From: Fulvivirga sp. M361
GTDB lineage: Bacteria > Bacteroidota > Bacteroidia > Cytophagales > Cyclobacteriaceae
DNA: 64,000 nt
Direction of reading: 5' to 3'
NCBI RefSeq assembly: GCF_007097395.1
Contig: NZ_VKDC01000039.1
Span: 37,673-101,672 of the forward strand
The notes under the pieces are model-generated. The model worked only from the letters and a program-made list of their open reading frames with translations. It did no database searches and was not told where the DNA came from. The position numbers were made by a program, and so were the translations under genes. Below are positions 25,827 to 34,587 of the stretch, in pieces (positions within the stretch are counted from its first letter, which is position 1; each line of letters opens with the position of its first letter).

Positions 25827-28081
25827 TACACATTTTAAAAATATACTATGTCCAGTTTCTGTCCTACATTATTGTATTGGGTTTTGCCATTTCCGGATGT
25901 CAACCAGAGCGTCGTTCACTGGTAGTGACAGCGTCTAAAAAGCTTATCGGGCGATTGGTCCCTCAGCATGATGAAGCATTTATTGTAGAAGAGATCATGA
26001 CCGATCCAGGAAAAGAAGTATTTGAAATTGAGCAGGCAGACGGACGCAAGATAATTATCAGGGGAAATAACCCCGTGTCCATAGCATCTGGTATGAACTA
26101 TTATATGAAGCACTTTGCCAAATGCCACTTCTCTTGGAATGGAGACCAATTAGATCTGCCAGAAAAATTGCCCCCTGTAGATCAAAAAGTCAGGAAAGAA
26201 AGCCTCTACACCCATCATTTCAATTTCAACTACTGCACATTTAACTATACCATGCCATGGTGGACATGGGAACAATGGGAGCGGGAGATTGACCTGATGG
26301 CTACAAACGGGATCAATATGCCGCTGGCCATTGTGGGGATGGAAGGGGTATGGCTGAATTTTCTGCAACGGTTCGGTTATTCTGACGGTGAAGCCAGGGA
26401 GTTTATAGCCGGGCCAGCCTACACGGCCTGGTGGCTTATGGGTAACCTGGAGGGCCGTGGCGGACCAGTTACGAGTGAATGGATCACAAATCGTATCCAC
26501 CTCCAGCAAAAAATCCTGGAGCGTATGCGGGAGCTGGGCATGCGACCCGCACTACCCGGATTTGTAGGCCTGGTACCTACTAATCTGGAGGATAAGCAAC
26601 CCGCTGCAAAAATACTAGAGCAGGGACGTTGGCTTAACGACATACGGCCTGCCGTACTTGATCCGGAGGACCCACTTTTTGATCAGATGGCAAAGGCATG
26701 GTATGAAGAGTTGGAAAAGCTTTACGGTAAGGTGGATGTCTTTACCGGTGATCTCTTCCACGAAGGAGGGAGAACCCATGGGCTGGATGTAGGTAATATC
26801 GCCACCAAAGTACAGCGACTCATGCTGGATCATAACCCGGAGTCCACCTGGGCCATCCAGGGCTGGGGTGGTAACCCTAAACCTGCGCTCCTGGACGGCC
26901 TCACCACTGACAACACACTGGTATTAGAGCTGTGTGGTGAATACTTCAGGAACTGGGAAAGCTCCAATGGCTTTTATGGTAAGCCGTGGGTATTCAGTAC
27001 GATTATCCAGTATGGCGGCAACATCGCACTCCACGGACGTATGGAGGCACTGGCAGATAACCTGGATGACGCCCTCAAAATAAATAACCCTCCGGCCGGT
27101 ATAGGCACCACCTGGGAGAGTATTGAGATCAATGCAGTGGTGAACGACTTCCTGGCCGATATGCGATGGGAACATGAGGTGCCGGACCTTACCTCATGGA
27201 CCAGTGAATATGCCGCACGCCGGTATGGTTTTGACTCTCCGGCGATAAGGAGGGCGTGGGATATTCTCTTGAAAACGGCTTATGGCAGTTTTGAAGGGCA
27301 CCGGCGCCCTACGGAGCCCATTTTCTGCGCCCGACCGTCATTTCAGGTAAAGAAGGTCTCACCGTTTGCCGCTTCCATCGAAGTTCACTATGATCAACGG
27401 GAACTGCGTGACGCTGTTAAGTTGATGCTTGAAGGATCAGAAAAAGGACGCCACGCTCCCGGGTATGTTTATGATGTAGTGGATTTTACCCGTCAGTTCA
27501 TGGCCAATGCTGCGCAGATCCCGTACTACGAAATGCTGCAGGCTTTTCATGAAAAAAACCTTGCTGAATTTGAAGAACACGCAGCCCGCTTCCTGGAAAT
27601 GCTCGATGACCAGGACCGGCTACTCGGTACGGAATCTTCTTTCCTGCTCGGAAAATGGCTGGACGATGCCAGGAATATTGCACCGAATGAGGAACAAAGA
27701 AGACAAAACGAGAGCAATGCCCGTATGCTGATCACCACCTGGACCAAAGAAAGATCCGGACTGGGAGATTATGCCTGGAGGGAATGGAACGGCCTGCTGA
27801 AAACATATTACAAACCCCGGTGGGAGATGTTTATCAATGAACTCAGGAGGCGATTGCAAGGGGCGCCGGCACAAGAGATCGATTTCTTTAACTTTGAGTC
27901 AAAATGGGCTGCGCAAACCTGGGCAGACCAATCCTACCGAGTAGAACCTACTGGTGATGGGATAGCGCTGGCCCGCAAGCTGATCAGGAAATGGGGAGCG
28001 CTTCCGGATAAATATGACGGAAAAGTACCTGTTAAGTCTAAGGGGTCGTTCAAGAACGAAAAAGCTCAGGATGCCCGTTGA
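25823..28081 (+). CDS. Alpha-N-acetylglucosaminidase (GH89)
   Basis: A lipoprotein (signal ending GFAISGCQ) of 752 residues, the family of human NAGLU. Domains are a small N-terminal alpha/beta domain (about 30-110), the TIM barrel (about 115-450) and an all-helical C-terminal domain. FNYCTFNYTMPWWTWEQWER and NLEGRGGP are family hallmarks. Candidate catalytic glutamates are Glu314 in DLFHEGG and Glu432 in TTWESIE, near the spacing in the human enzyme. It removes non-reducing terminal alpha-GlcNAc, found in heparan sulfate and in GlcNAc-alpha-1,4-Gal caps of mucin. It follows the sulfatases, separated by gene remnants. Confidence 0.93.
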   Translation: MIHILKIYYVQFLSYIIVLGFAISGCQPERRSLVVTASKKLIGRLVPQHDEAFIVEEIMTDPGKEVFEIEQADGRKIIIRGNNPVSIASGMNYYMKHFAKCHFSWNGDQLDLPEKLPPVDQKVRKESLYTHHFNFNYCTFNYTMPWWTWEQWEREIDLMATNGINMPLAIVGMEGVWLNFLQRFGYSDGEAREFIAGPAYTAWWLMGNLEGRGGPVTSEWITNRIHLQQKILERMRELGMRPALPGFVGLVPTNLEDKQPAAKILEQGRWLNDIRPAVLDPEDPLFDQMAKAWYEELEKLYGKVDVFTGDLFHEGGRTHGLDVGNIATKVQRLMLDHNPESTWAIQGWGGNPKPALLDGLTTDNTLVLELCGEYFRNWESSNGFYGKPWVFSTIIQYGGNIALHGRMEALADNLDDALKINNPPAGIGTTWESIEINAVVNDFLADMRWEHEVPDLTSWTSEYAARRYGFDSPAIRRAWDILLKTAYGSFEGHRRPTEPIFCARPSFQVKKVSPFAASIEVHYDQRELRDAVKLMLEGSEKGRHAPGYVYDVVDFTRQFMANAAQIPYYEMLQAFHEKNLAEFEEHAARFLEMLDDQDRLLGTESSFLLGKWLDDARNIAPNEEQRRQNESNARMLITTWTKERSGLGDYAWREWNGLLKTYYKPRWEMFINELRRRLQGAPAQEIDFFNFESKWAAQTWADQSYRVEPTGDGIALARKLIRKWGALPDKYDGKVPVKSKGSFKNEKAQDAR

Positions 28082-28123
28082 TATGGGCTCTGAGATCTGA
28101 TCAGACACTTCGATAGTCCTATC

Positions 28124-28990
28124 CTAATGCTCGGAGTAGTAGGTGGGTGTCTGGCCAACAAACTTCCTGAAAACGGTGGCAAAGTAGTTACTGGTTTCAA
28201 ACCCCAAGGTATACGCTACATCGCGCGTCTTCAACCCTTTTTTGAGTAACTCTTTTGCCTTTTCTATTTTCAGACGCATGATGTATTCGCCAGGCGGTAT
28301 TCCCAACTCCTCCTTAAAACGGTGTTTGAACCGCGAAAGGGACAGGTTTGCCCTGGATGCCAGCTCGTCCAGCACCAGTTCCTCGTAAATGTTCTCATGA
28401 ATATGATCACAAATCCCTTTCATTAAATAGGACACGCAGTCTTGCTGCTCATTCTCACCCGCTTTTATCACTTTAAGCAGGAAGGAAAGCACCAAATTGG
28501 TGATCTCTATTTTGCGGTGTACGGGGTCGGCCGTGTTATTGTAAGCCTTAAAAATGCCCTTAAGATCATTGACCATTGTTCTCATGCCACGGAAGTGGGG
28601 CGTATGAAAGCTTTTCAACTGATGAATTAGGTAGTCTGACTCCATATCAGCTAGGTTTAAAAGTCCTTTTCCTTCTCCAGGTATTTTCAGCAGCATCCAA
28701 TAAAGCTGGCCTTTCTCTTCCGGATAACCGCTTGTGCCATGCCTCCTGTCGGGCTGGGTGACTAGCACATCCCCGCCTTTCAGCAGGTATTCTGTTCCCT
28801 CTACTTGGTATACCTGTGTCCCACGTTCAAGGTAACAGATCTCAATCATCCCAGGGTGAATATGTGCTTCAAGCCCTTCCTGCACAGAGGTATAATTATA
28901 GCGTCCGATGGTCAGAACGTGTTCGAACCCAATAAGCCTCATGTCAAGGATCTTGCGGATTGCCGTAGAACGGGTATCAACTCCTTCCAT
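28124..28990 (-). CDS. AraC-family regulator with cupin sensor
   Basis: A 288-residue regulator. The N-terminal cupin-like domain (about 30-110) includes HPGMIEICYLERG and GDVLVTQPDRRHGT, and the C-terminal AraC double helix-turn-helix (about 190-285) includes ELASRANLSLSRFKHRFKEE and DVAYTLGFETSNYFATVFRK. A longer frame reaches 29098, but ATG 28990 is kept in the decayed copy at 25099-25101 and is preferred. It is divergent from the SIS/TIM-barrel unit, with an 86-bp shared promoter region, and probably controls it in response to a sugar. Confidence 0.9.
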   Translation of the reverse strand: MEGVDTRSTAIRKILDMRLIGFEHVLTIGRYNYTSVQEGLEAHIHPGMIEICYLERGTQVYQVEGTEYLLKGGDVLVTQPDRRHGTSGYPEEKGQLYWMLLKIPGEGKGLLNLADMESDYLIHQLKSFHTPHFRGMRTMVNDLKGIFKAYNNTADPVHRKIEITNLVLSFLLKVIKAGENEQQDCVSYLMKGICDHIHENIYEELVLDELASRANLSLSRFKHRFKEELGIPPGEYIMRLKIEKAKELLKKGLKTRDVAYTLGFETSNYFATVFRKFVGQTPTYYSEH

Positions 28991-28994
28991 GTTT

Positions 28995-29060
28995 AAAAAA
29001 ATGCTATAACACACAAAAGAACAATATTTTATTGAAGTATACATACATTCGGTGAGTCTA
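28995..29060. promoter_or_regulatory. Shared AraC / SIS promoter region
   Basis: This segment between divergent starts (28990 minus, 29077 plus) is nearly identical to 25105-25170. It should contain the AraC binding site and both promoters. I do not see an obvious long palindrome, which fits direct-repeat half-sites as often used by AraC proteins. Confidence 0.55.
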
Positions 29061-29076
29061 AAATATAATTTTCGCA

Positions 29077-29844
29077 ATGAGCATGGATAGCAAAACAAAA
29101 GATTTAAGATTCCTCAACAAGTTCCACGAAATGGCCATGAAATTTGAGGAAGAGCAAGCGTCATCGCTGGAAAAGGCCGCAGAAAAAATGGCAGACGCAA
29201 TAGCAGAAGACCGGCTGATATACATTTTCGGAGGAGGTGGACATACTACCCTGGTAATGCAGGAGCTTTTCTGGAGGGCCGGAGGCCTGGCGAACCTGTG
29301 TCCTATGATCGATTTTGCCATCCACCCGGTTACACCAGCTTACATGTATTTGGCACATGAAAGAATGCACGGTGTAGGTAACTCTCTGGTGGATTATTAC
29401 GGCATCTCGGAAGGCGACGTTATCCTAGTATTCCACAGTTATGGATTCAATCCCCCAACTATAGACTGTGCTTTACGAGCCGGGGAAAAGGGTGCAACAG
29501 TGATTGGCGTTTCATCGAAAGACTGGGATGTAAACATTCCAAAAGATTTCCCCATACGCCACAGTAGTGGTCATCACCTGTCCGGCATATCTGATATCTA
29601 CATTGAAAATTACGTGCCTTTCGGGGACACAGTGATTAAACATGAAGGTTTTGATCAACCCACCACCGGTATTTCCAGCACGATCGACTTTTACATTGCA
29701 CACCGGCTTGAGATGGAATGCGTTAAAGCCTGCCTGGCACGTGGCATCACCCCTCCTGTTTGGTCTAGTGCCAATATCCCCGGTGGCGACGAGAAAAATG
29801 AGGCCTTGAGAGACAAGTATAATTCAAGGGTAAAGTTTTTGTAA
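29077..29844 (+). CDS. SIS-domain sugar-phosphate-binding protein
   Basis: A 255-residue cytoplasmic SIS-fold protein of the UPF0309-like type. The phosphosugar-binding loop is IYIFGGGGHTTLVMQELFWR (about 49-68), and a second SIS motif is VILVFHSYGFN near 117. There is no signal peptide. Relatives include sugar-phosphate isomerases, deaminases and MurQ-type etherases, so the reaction cannot be assigned. It is the first gene of a two-gene unit opposite an AraC regulator and inside an amino-sugar locus, so its substrate may be an amino-sugar phosphate. A degenerate copy is at 25189. Confidence 0.8.
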   Translation: MSMDSKTKDLRFLNKFHEMAMKFEEEQASSLEKAAEKMADAIAEDRLIYIFGGGGHTTLVMQELFWRAGGLANLCPMIDFAIHPVTPAYMYLAHERMHGVGNSLVDYYGISEGDVILVFHSYGFNPPTIDCALRAGEKGATVIGVSSKDWDVNIPKDFPIRHSSGHHLSGISDIYIENYVPFGDTVIKHEGFDQPTTGISSTIDFYIAHRLEMECVKACLARGITPPVWSSANIPGGDEKNEALRDKYNSRVKFL

Positions 29845-29879
29845 AGATCTAAGTCTGTAACCTATTGATCAATGGAAAT

Positions 29880-30908
29880 ATGGTAAAGGAAACCGGAGTA
29901 AGCTATTACGGCATCTCTTACACGGAGCATGCCCGAAAAGATTTTGAAGAGATGAAGGTGCACAACTGTACAGCTGTGCTGCTGGCGCTCACTGAGTTCG
30001 ATCTCTTTTTTTGGAAGCCCAATATTCCAAAAATCGTGGATGAAGCAAAAAAAGTTGGGCTGAAGGTTTATCTCAATACCTGGGGGATAGGAAAATTTTT
30101 CGGAGGGGAGCCCCCCTCCGTATTTCTACAGGAATGCCATGTAAATGACCGGCAATGGACTGCTCTTACGGGTGAGCCGATTGCAGCAGCTTCTCCCAGC
30201 TCCCCTGCTTTCAGGGAGTACTTCTGGGGGCTGCTGGAAGAACTGGCGCTCACCTGCGATGCTGACGGCTTCTTTTGGGATGAACCTCATTATGCCATGC
30301 CGGTATATCCTATAAGCTACCAAAGCACCACTGATTTTACGTGTAGGAATCCTGTGACCAAACAGGTATTTAAAGACAAGTATGGCTATGAAATGCCTAA
30401 AACTCTTTCTAAAACGGTCTTGAAATTCAGGTTTGACCAGGCTAATGAAATTTTATCGGAAGGTAGCCGGATCGTCAAATCCATCAATAAGGACTTGACT
30501 GTAACTCAGTGTTCATTACCAGCTGACAATCATTTTTATGCCACACATGCCCGGGGATTTGACAATTGGGAAAAAATCGCTTTTAACGAAAATTATGACA
30601 TATTCTCAACTTCTATACTGGTGGATGGCAATGACCCGCTTATCGCACATCGTAACCTGGCCCATAAAACAGTGGAGCTCGCCAGGCATAACAATAAGCC
30701 GTCGCAGCGATGGATACAGTCCTTCTTCCGCTCACCAAAAGACCTGAATACTATAGGTAAGATCGTCCATATCTATGCCGAAGAAGGAGTGGATTCCATC
30801 TTTTCGTGGACGTACCGAGCCGGTAAGGGCACTTTCCTTTCAGCACCTGAGGCAGACAGCGTGTGGAAGATCCTGGGCAAGGCGTATGGAGAAGTACTGG
30901 CCAGTTAA
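29880..30908 (+). CDS. Cytoplasmic TIM-barrel-like protein, possible glycosidase
   Basis: A 342-residue protein without a signal peptide. Its pattern of alternating strands and helices, an early YYGISYTEHARKDFEEM, and an acidic DGFFWDEPHY motif near residue 136 suggest a TIM barrel with carboxylate catalysis, but I do not recognise a known glycoside hydrolase family. The frame opens at TTG 29865; ATG 29880 is preferred because the decayed copy at 25344 keeps exactly this ATG and MxKETGV. It lies 35 bp after the SIS gene and ends before a strong terminator. It probably acts on an imported sugar or sugar phosphate in the cytoplasm. Confidence 0.7.
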   Translation: MVKETGVSYYGISYTEHARKDFEEMKVHNCTAVLLALTEFDLFFWKPNIPKIVDEAKKVGLKVYLNTWGIGKFFGGEPPSVFLQECHVNDRQWTALTGEPIAAASPSSPAFREYFWGLLEELALTCDADGFFWDEPHYAMPVYPISYQSTTDFTCRNPVTKQVFKDKYGYEMPKTLSKTVLKFRFDQANEILSEGSRIVKSINKDLTVTQCSLPADNHFYATHARGFDNWEKIAFNENYDIFSTSILVDGNDPLIAHRNLAHKTVELARHNNKPSQRWIQSFFRSPKDLNTIGKIVHIYAEEGVDSIFSWTYRAGKGTFLSAPEADSVWKILGKAYGEVLAS

Positions 30909-30987
30909 AATGAATTTAGGATATGACAACCTCATAAATCAATACTTACATTATTAAAACACTTCTTCGAAGTTAGGTTAGATTGAG

Positions 30988-31034
30988 AAAGCCGTGGCAG
31001 TTCTTATGTTTAATAAGATTGCCGCGGCTTTTTA
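30988..31034 (+). terminator. Rho-independent terminator after the SIS/TIM-barrel unit
   Basis: AAAGCCGTGGCA (30988-30999) pairs with TGCCGCGGCTTT (31020-31031), with one mismatch, and a T-run follows. It ends the plus-strand unit. The rest of the 334-bp gap to the convergent sulfatase (31243) has no gene. The A-run at its left side could let it work in both directions. Confidence 0.85.
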
Positions 31035-31242
31035 ACGCTTACCTACCCAACAGCTTTATCACATGTTTACCGGTAAGTTGCGAGATAATTTGATACAATG
31101 TTTCAACCCAAAGTCATGCCAAAACAGCATCAGTGTTTTCCAAGCCTTATATCAAGAACGGGTAAAAATTGACTTTTCTGATATAGTATGCTACTCAAGA
31201 ATTTTATCATGGCGATTGACACCTTGAAGCGGGATCAGTTGA

Positions 31243-32817
31243 TCAGAGGTCATGCTCACCAGGAACATTTAAACGGAAACTTTCTAACTCCGGATCAGTG
31301 CGTTCGGTTGCCATTAACCGCGCCATCTTTTTGATTATTTCCGGGTACTGGTCTGCCACGTTAACCTCCTCCTTTGGATCATTTTCGAGATTGTAAAGCT
31401 CAATGGTAAGGTTACCTTTATGGATGTTTTTGCGAATGCCCTTCCAATTTCCTATTCTTACTGCCTGCTGACCACCATATCCCGGAAATTCCCAATACAA
31501 GTGGTCATGGTCTGCTTGGTCACTATTTCCCAGCAAAGCAGGGACAAAGCTAAGGCCATCAGTGTTTTTAGGGATCTCGGCACCGGCAAGCTCTGCCAGT
31601 GTAGGCATTATATCCCAAAAAGCCGAGATGTGTGCAGTTTTGCTCCCGACTTTTATCCGGGCCGGCCAGTGTGCGATCATAGGCACACGGATACCACCTT
31701 CATACATGAAGCCTTTAGTACGTCCATAGGTATCCTGGAAAGGCCCGGCACTGTTAAAAAATTCCGGGTCCACCCCGCCGGCGTAGGTAGGGCCGTTGTC
31801 ACTACTAAAAATGATCAGCGTATTTTCATACTCACCCAATTCCTTGAGCACTGCCACGATCTCACCTACCTGGTCATCAAGATAGGAGATCATACCCGCA
31901 TAAGCCGCCCTTGGATAACGGTGAGGGAAGTACCCTTGATTTCCGTTATAGGGCTCTTTCTCTCCGAAAAGCTTTACATATTTATCCACGTACTCCTGCG
32001 GGACCTGCAAAGGGACATGAGGCAGCGGTGATGCATAGTAAAGGAAGAACGGCTGATCCTTACTGGCTCTGATAAAGTTCAGCGCTTCCTGGTGCATGAG
32101 TGCCGGAGCATAATCCTGTTGAGTATACACCTGGTAGCTGCCTTCAGCATACGGATCTGCTGTTTCGGGTAGTTTCGTGCCGGGCGGTATTACATCATTG
32201 TCGAGCAGTACCTTTGTTTCATTTTTCCAAAGATGGGGAGGGTAAAGCTGATGAGCCTGACGCTGGCAGTTGTAGCCATAAAAAAAGTCAAAGCCCATTT
32301 TGGTGGGAATGCTTTCAGTCATTGGCGCTCCGAGTCCCCATTTCCCTACTATACCCGTCCTGTAACCACTTTCCTGCAGCATATGCCCAAGGGTGAAGGT
32401 ACTTTCAGGCAACGGAAGCTGTCCCTCAAGCCGTCGGTCTTCCGTAGCTTTGAGATAGTTCCAGACCTCTCCACGTTCGGCCCACTCATCGTTGCCACGT
32501 ATATAGGCATGACCCATATGCTGGCCCGTAAGCAGTGAATAGCGTGCAGGCGCACATACCGGGGCTCCCGAATAATGTTGTGTGAAAAGCATCCCATTTG
32601 CGGCAAGATCATCGATATGCGGTGTCTGTATCTTCTGCTGTCCATACACCCCTGTTTCTCCATATCCAAGGTCATCGGCCAGGATGTAGATAATGTTAGG
32701 AGTGGAAAATTCCTTATGACCTACACCGCATGACACTAGCAATAAGACAAGCAGAGTAGCAGGCAGAAAATGTACCATACATGATGTATTGAGGTTTGCT
32801 CGAATCGTTGATTTCAT
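31243..32817 (-). CDS. Sulfatase (S1 family), GH109 unit
   Basis: A 524-residue lipoprotein sulfatase (signal ending LLVSCGVG). The maturation motif is CAPAR at Cys88; Ala in place of Ser at the fourth position is accepted by formylglycine-generating systems. IYILADDLGYGE and SSDNGPTYAGG hold metal ligands. It is a paralogue of the sulfatase at 21629 along its full length (GHAYIRGND, YPPHLWKNE versus YPLHLYENE), suggesting duplication and possibly the same linkage. It follows GH109 by 72 bp on the same strand and probably shares its LacI-controlled promoter. Confidence 0.9.
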   Translation of the reverse strand: MKSTIRANLNTSCMVHFLPATLLVLLLVSCGVGHKEFSTPNIIYILADDLGYGETGVYGQQKIQTPHIDDLAANGMLFTQHYSGAPVCAPARYSLLTGQHMGHAYIRGNDEWAERGEVWNYLKATEDRRLEGQLPLPESTFTLGHMLQESGYRTGIVGKWGLGAPMTESIPTKMGFDFFYGYNCQRQAHQLYPPHLWKNETKVLLDNDVIPPGTKLPETADPYAEGSYQVYTQQDYAPALMHQEALNFIRASKDQPFFLYYASPLPHVPLQVPQEYVDKYVKLFGEKEPYNGNQGYFPHRYPRAAYAGMISYLDDQVGEIVAVLKELGEYENTLIIFSSDNGPTYAGGVDPEFFNSAGPFQDTYGRTKGFMYEGGIRVPMIAHWPARIKVGSKTAHISAFWDIMPTLAELAGAEIPKNTDGLSFVPALLGNSDQADHDHLYWEFPGYGGQQAVRIGNWKGIRKNIHKGNLTIELYNLENDPKEEVNVADQYPEIIKKMARLMATERTDPELESFRLNVPGEHDL

Positions 32818-32889
32818 TTTATTATCCTATTGAACACAAGATCTCCGGTTAAGATATCTGATCCGGTTGTTATTATTGATCTGATTATG

Positions 32890-34287
32890 TTACAGATAAG
32901 CCTCTACACCAAGCTTTCTTGCCTCTTTCCAGCGACCGCGTGTAAAATCCGGGAATTTGACCGGCACATTACCAAGTTCAATGGAAAGCTTTGACAGCGG
33001 GGTCACTGCAGACCATGCAGCAGCATCGTAAACATCCATGTCCAGCGGCCAGCCATTATTAAAACAATCGATCAGCCTGTATATCATAATAAAGTCCATG
33101 CCTCCATGACCCCCATGTTTTTTGGCTTCATCTGCCAGTTTAGTCCACAGCGGATGTGTGAACTTTTTGCGGTATTCGCCATATTCTTCTTTCGAAAGGA
33201 AACCGTGTCCCTTACCCAACAGCGAGAGCCTGCTAGGGTACCCTTCATGATAGGCTCTGGTGCCGGCAAGCGCATTGATACGATTGTAAGGGCGTGGGGT
33301 TATGACATCATGCTGAAGCAGGATGGTACGTCCCTTACCCGTTTTAATAAGGCTGTTGTTCATGTCGCCATGTGCATAATCCTTATGGTTGTGGAACTCA
33401 TGGTCTTTGTCCAGGGTACTGGCCAGCTCGGTCAGACCCGCTTCACAGCTACTCATGGAGACCATATGCTGAAAATGATCCCCCCGGTTTACTCCCAGGT
33501 ATTGCGCCACAGGCCCTAGACCATGGGTAGGATAAAGATTACCGTCATTTTTTATATGTTGCCGTACACGCCAGTCGTTGTAATAATGCTTGAAAAAATA
33601 TCCCCTGAGGTCATGGATATAGGCGGCTTCAGCATAGGTGAGCGTACCAAACACTTCGTTTTGCACCATGTTCAGCACCCAGAGCTCCTCATTGCCGTAG
33701 CATACATTTTCCAGCATGATACAGTTGAGTTGTTTTTCCTCGGCCTTGTCTACCAGCTTCCAGCAATCCTCCACAGTAAGAGCCGCAGGCACTTCTACCC
33801 CTACGTGTTTGCCTTGATCCATGGCATAGAGACTCATAGGAACGTGGTATTCCCACGGGGTAGCAATAATGATAAGGTCTATATCATCCCTCCGGGCAAG
33901 CTCTTTCCAGGCATCTTCCTTACCATGATAGGTGGCAGGTTTCTGTTTTCCGTTTTTCTTAAGATACTCAAGAGCCTTGGTAACCTGCTGCTCCCTGATA
34001 TCACATATAGCTGTGATTTTGGCTTTTCCAATATTACACAACGCATTGACCTGCCCCATGAGGCCAGAGCCTCTCATACCAACACCTATGATACCGACTT
34101 TTACCTGTTTGATCGGTGCTATTTTTAATCCTATGACGGACTTGTTAGCAGTAAATTTTACCTGCAAGTCCTGGAGATATGTGTCCGAAGGGTCTTTACC
34201 CTTGACAATCCCCGACATCCCCAGAAACAATCCGGCCAGAGCCGATTTTTTCAGGAATTTTCTTCTTTGATCATTTGATTTATTCAT
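32890..34287 (-). CDS. GH109-type Gfo/Idh/MocA glycosidase
   Basis: A 465-residue protein with a twin-arginine signal (RRKFLKKSALAGLFLGMSG, residues 8-26), so it is likely exported folded with bound NAD. The Rossmann motif VGIIGVGMRGSG is at residues 63-74. GVEVPAALTVEDCW, MLENVCYG, HGLGPVAQYLGVNRG and HGGHGGMDF are features of GH109, which uses tightly bound NAD in an oxidation-elimination mechanism to remove alpha-GalNAc. A related activity on alpha-GlcNAc or another amino sugar is possible. It is the first gene after operator 2, with its start 81 bp from it. Confidence 0.85.
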   Translation of the reverse strand: MNKSNDQRRKFLKKSALAGLFLGMSGIVKGKDPSDTYLQDLQVKFTANKSVIGLKIAPIKQVKVGIIGVGMRGSGLMGQVNALCNIGKAKITAICDIREQQVTKALEYLKKNGKQKPATYHGKEDAWKELARRDDIDLIIIATPWEYHVPMSLYAMDQGKHVGVEVPAALTVEDCWKLVDKAEEKQLNCIMLENVCYGNEELWVLNMVQNEVFGTLTYAEAAYIHDLRGYFFKHYYNDWRVRQHIKNDGNLYPTHGLGPVAQYLGVNRGDHFQHMVSMSSCEAGLTELASTLDKDHEFHNHKDYAHGDMNNSLIKTGKGRTILLQHDVITPRPYNRINALAGTRAYHEGYPSRLSLLGKGHGFLSKEEYGEYRKKFTHPLWTKLADEAKKHGGHGGMDFIMIYRLIDCFNNGWPLDMDVYDAAAWSAVTPLSKLSIELGNVPVKFPDFTRGRWKEARKLGVEAYL

Positions 34288-34367
34288 TTCTATATTGATG
34301 ATAATACACGATACTTTTCTTTAAAAAAGAGAAATATTCGTGTAATTAGCAAGTCTTTTTTGATATA

Positions 34368-34400
34368 GTGTTCGAAAACGAAATTGTTTTGTTCGAACAC
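34368..34400. promoter_or_regulatory. LacI-type double operator 2 (GH109 unit)
   Basis: The same GTGTTCGAA-N15-TTCGAACAC as at 10506. Here the spacer is CGAAATTGTTT-like and lacks the TAATTTTG present in the other two copies. Only one gene, GH109 on the minus strand, starts nearby; the plus side has only the terminator of the susCD unit. This fits one-sided use of the site. Confidence 0.83.
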
Positions 34401-34527
34401 GAAAACTTATTGATTTGACGGGTACTATTGGCTGATAATTTTTAAAAGTTTCAAAACCATGGTGCATACAGCAATCGTATGATCAAGATCGGTGAATCCG
34501 GACAATACAAAGTGTTTAAAAGGAATT

Positions 34528-34566
34528 ATACCTAAGGCAAGTCAACTATTGACTTGCCTTAGGTAT
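34528..34566 (-). terminator. Terminator of SusCD set 2
   Basis: A perfect 18-bp inverted repeat (ATACCTAAGGCAAGTCAA and its complement) with a 3-base loop begins 21 bp after the susD stop at 34588. On the minus strand it is followed by ATAATTCCTTTT, a weak T-run. It also shields the GH109 promoter region from convergent or read-through RNA. Confidence 0.8.
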
Positions 34567-34587
34567 AAACTTAAGCTCTTCCTTCTG

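Noticed and set aside
28921..28930. GTGTTCGAAC, like one arm of the LacI double operator, inside the AraC gene
   Set aside because: It is a single arm within coding sequence and encodes ordinary residues of the AraC protein. No second arm lies 21 bp away.
31420..32031. 203-residue plus-strand frame
   Set aside because: It is antisense to a well-supported sulfatase gene and has no recognisable domain.
33523..34128. 201-residue plus-strand frame
   Set aside because: It lies antisense to the GH109-type gene, whose motifs are clear.
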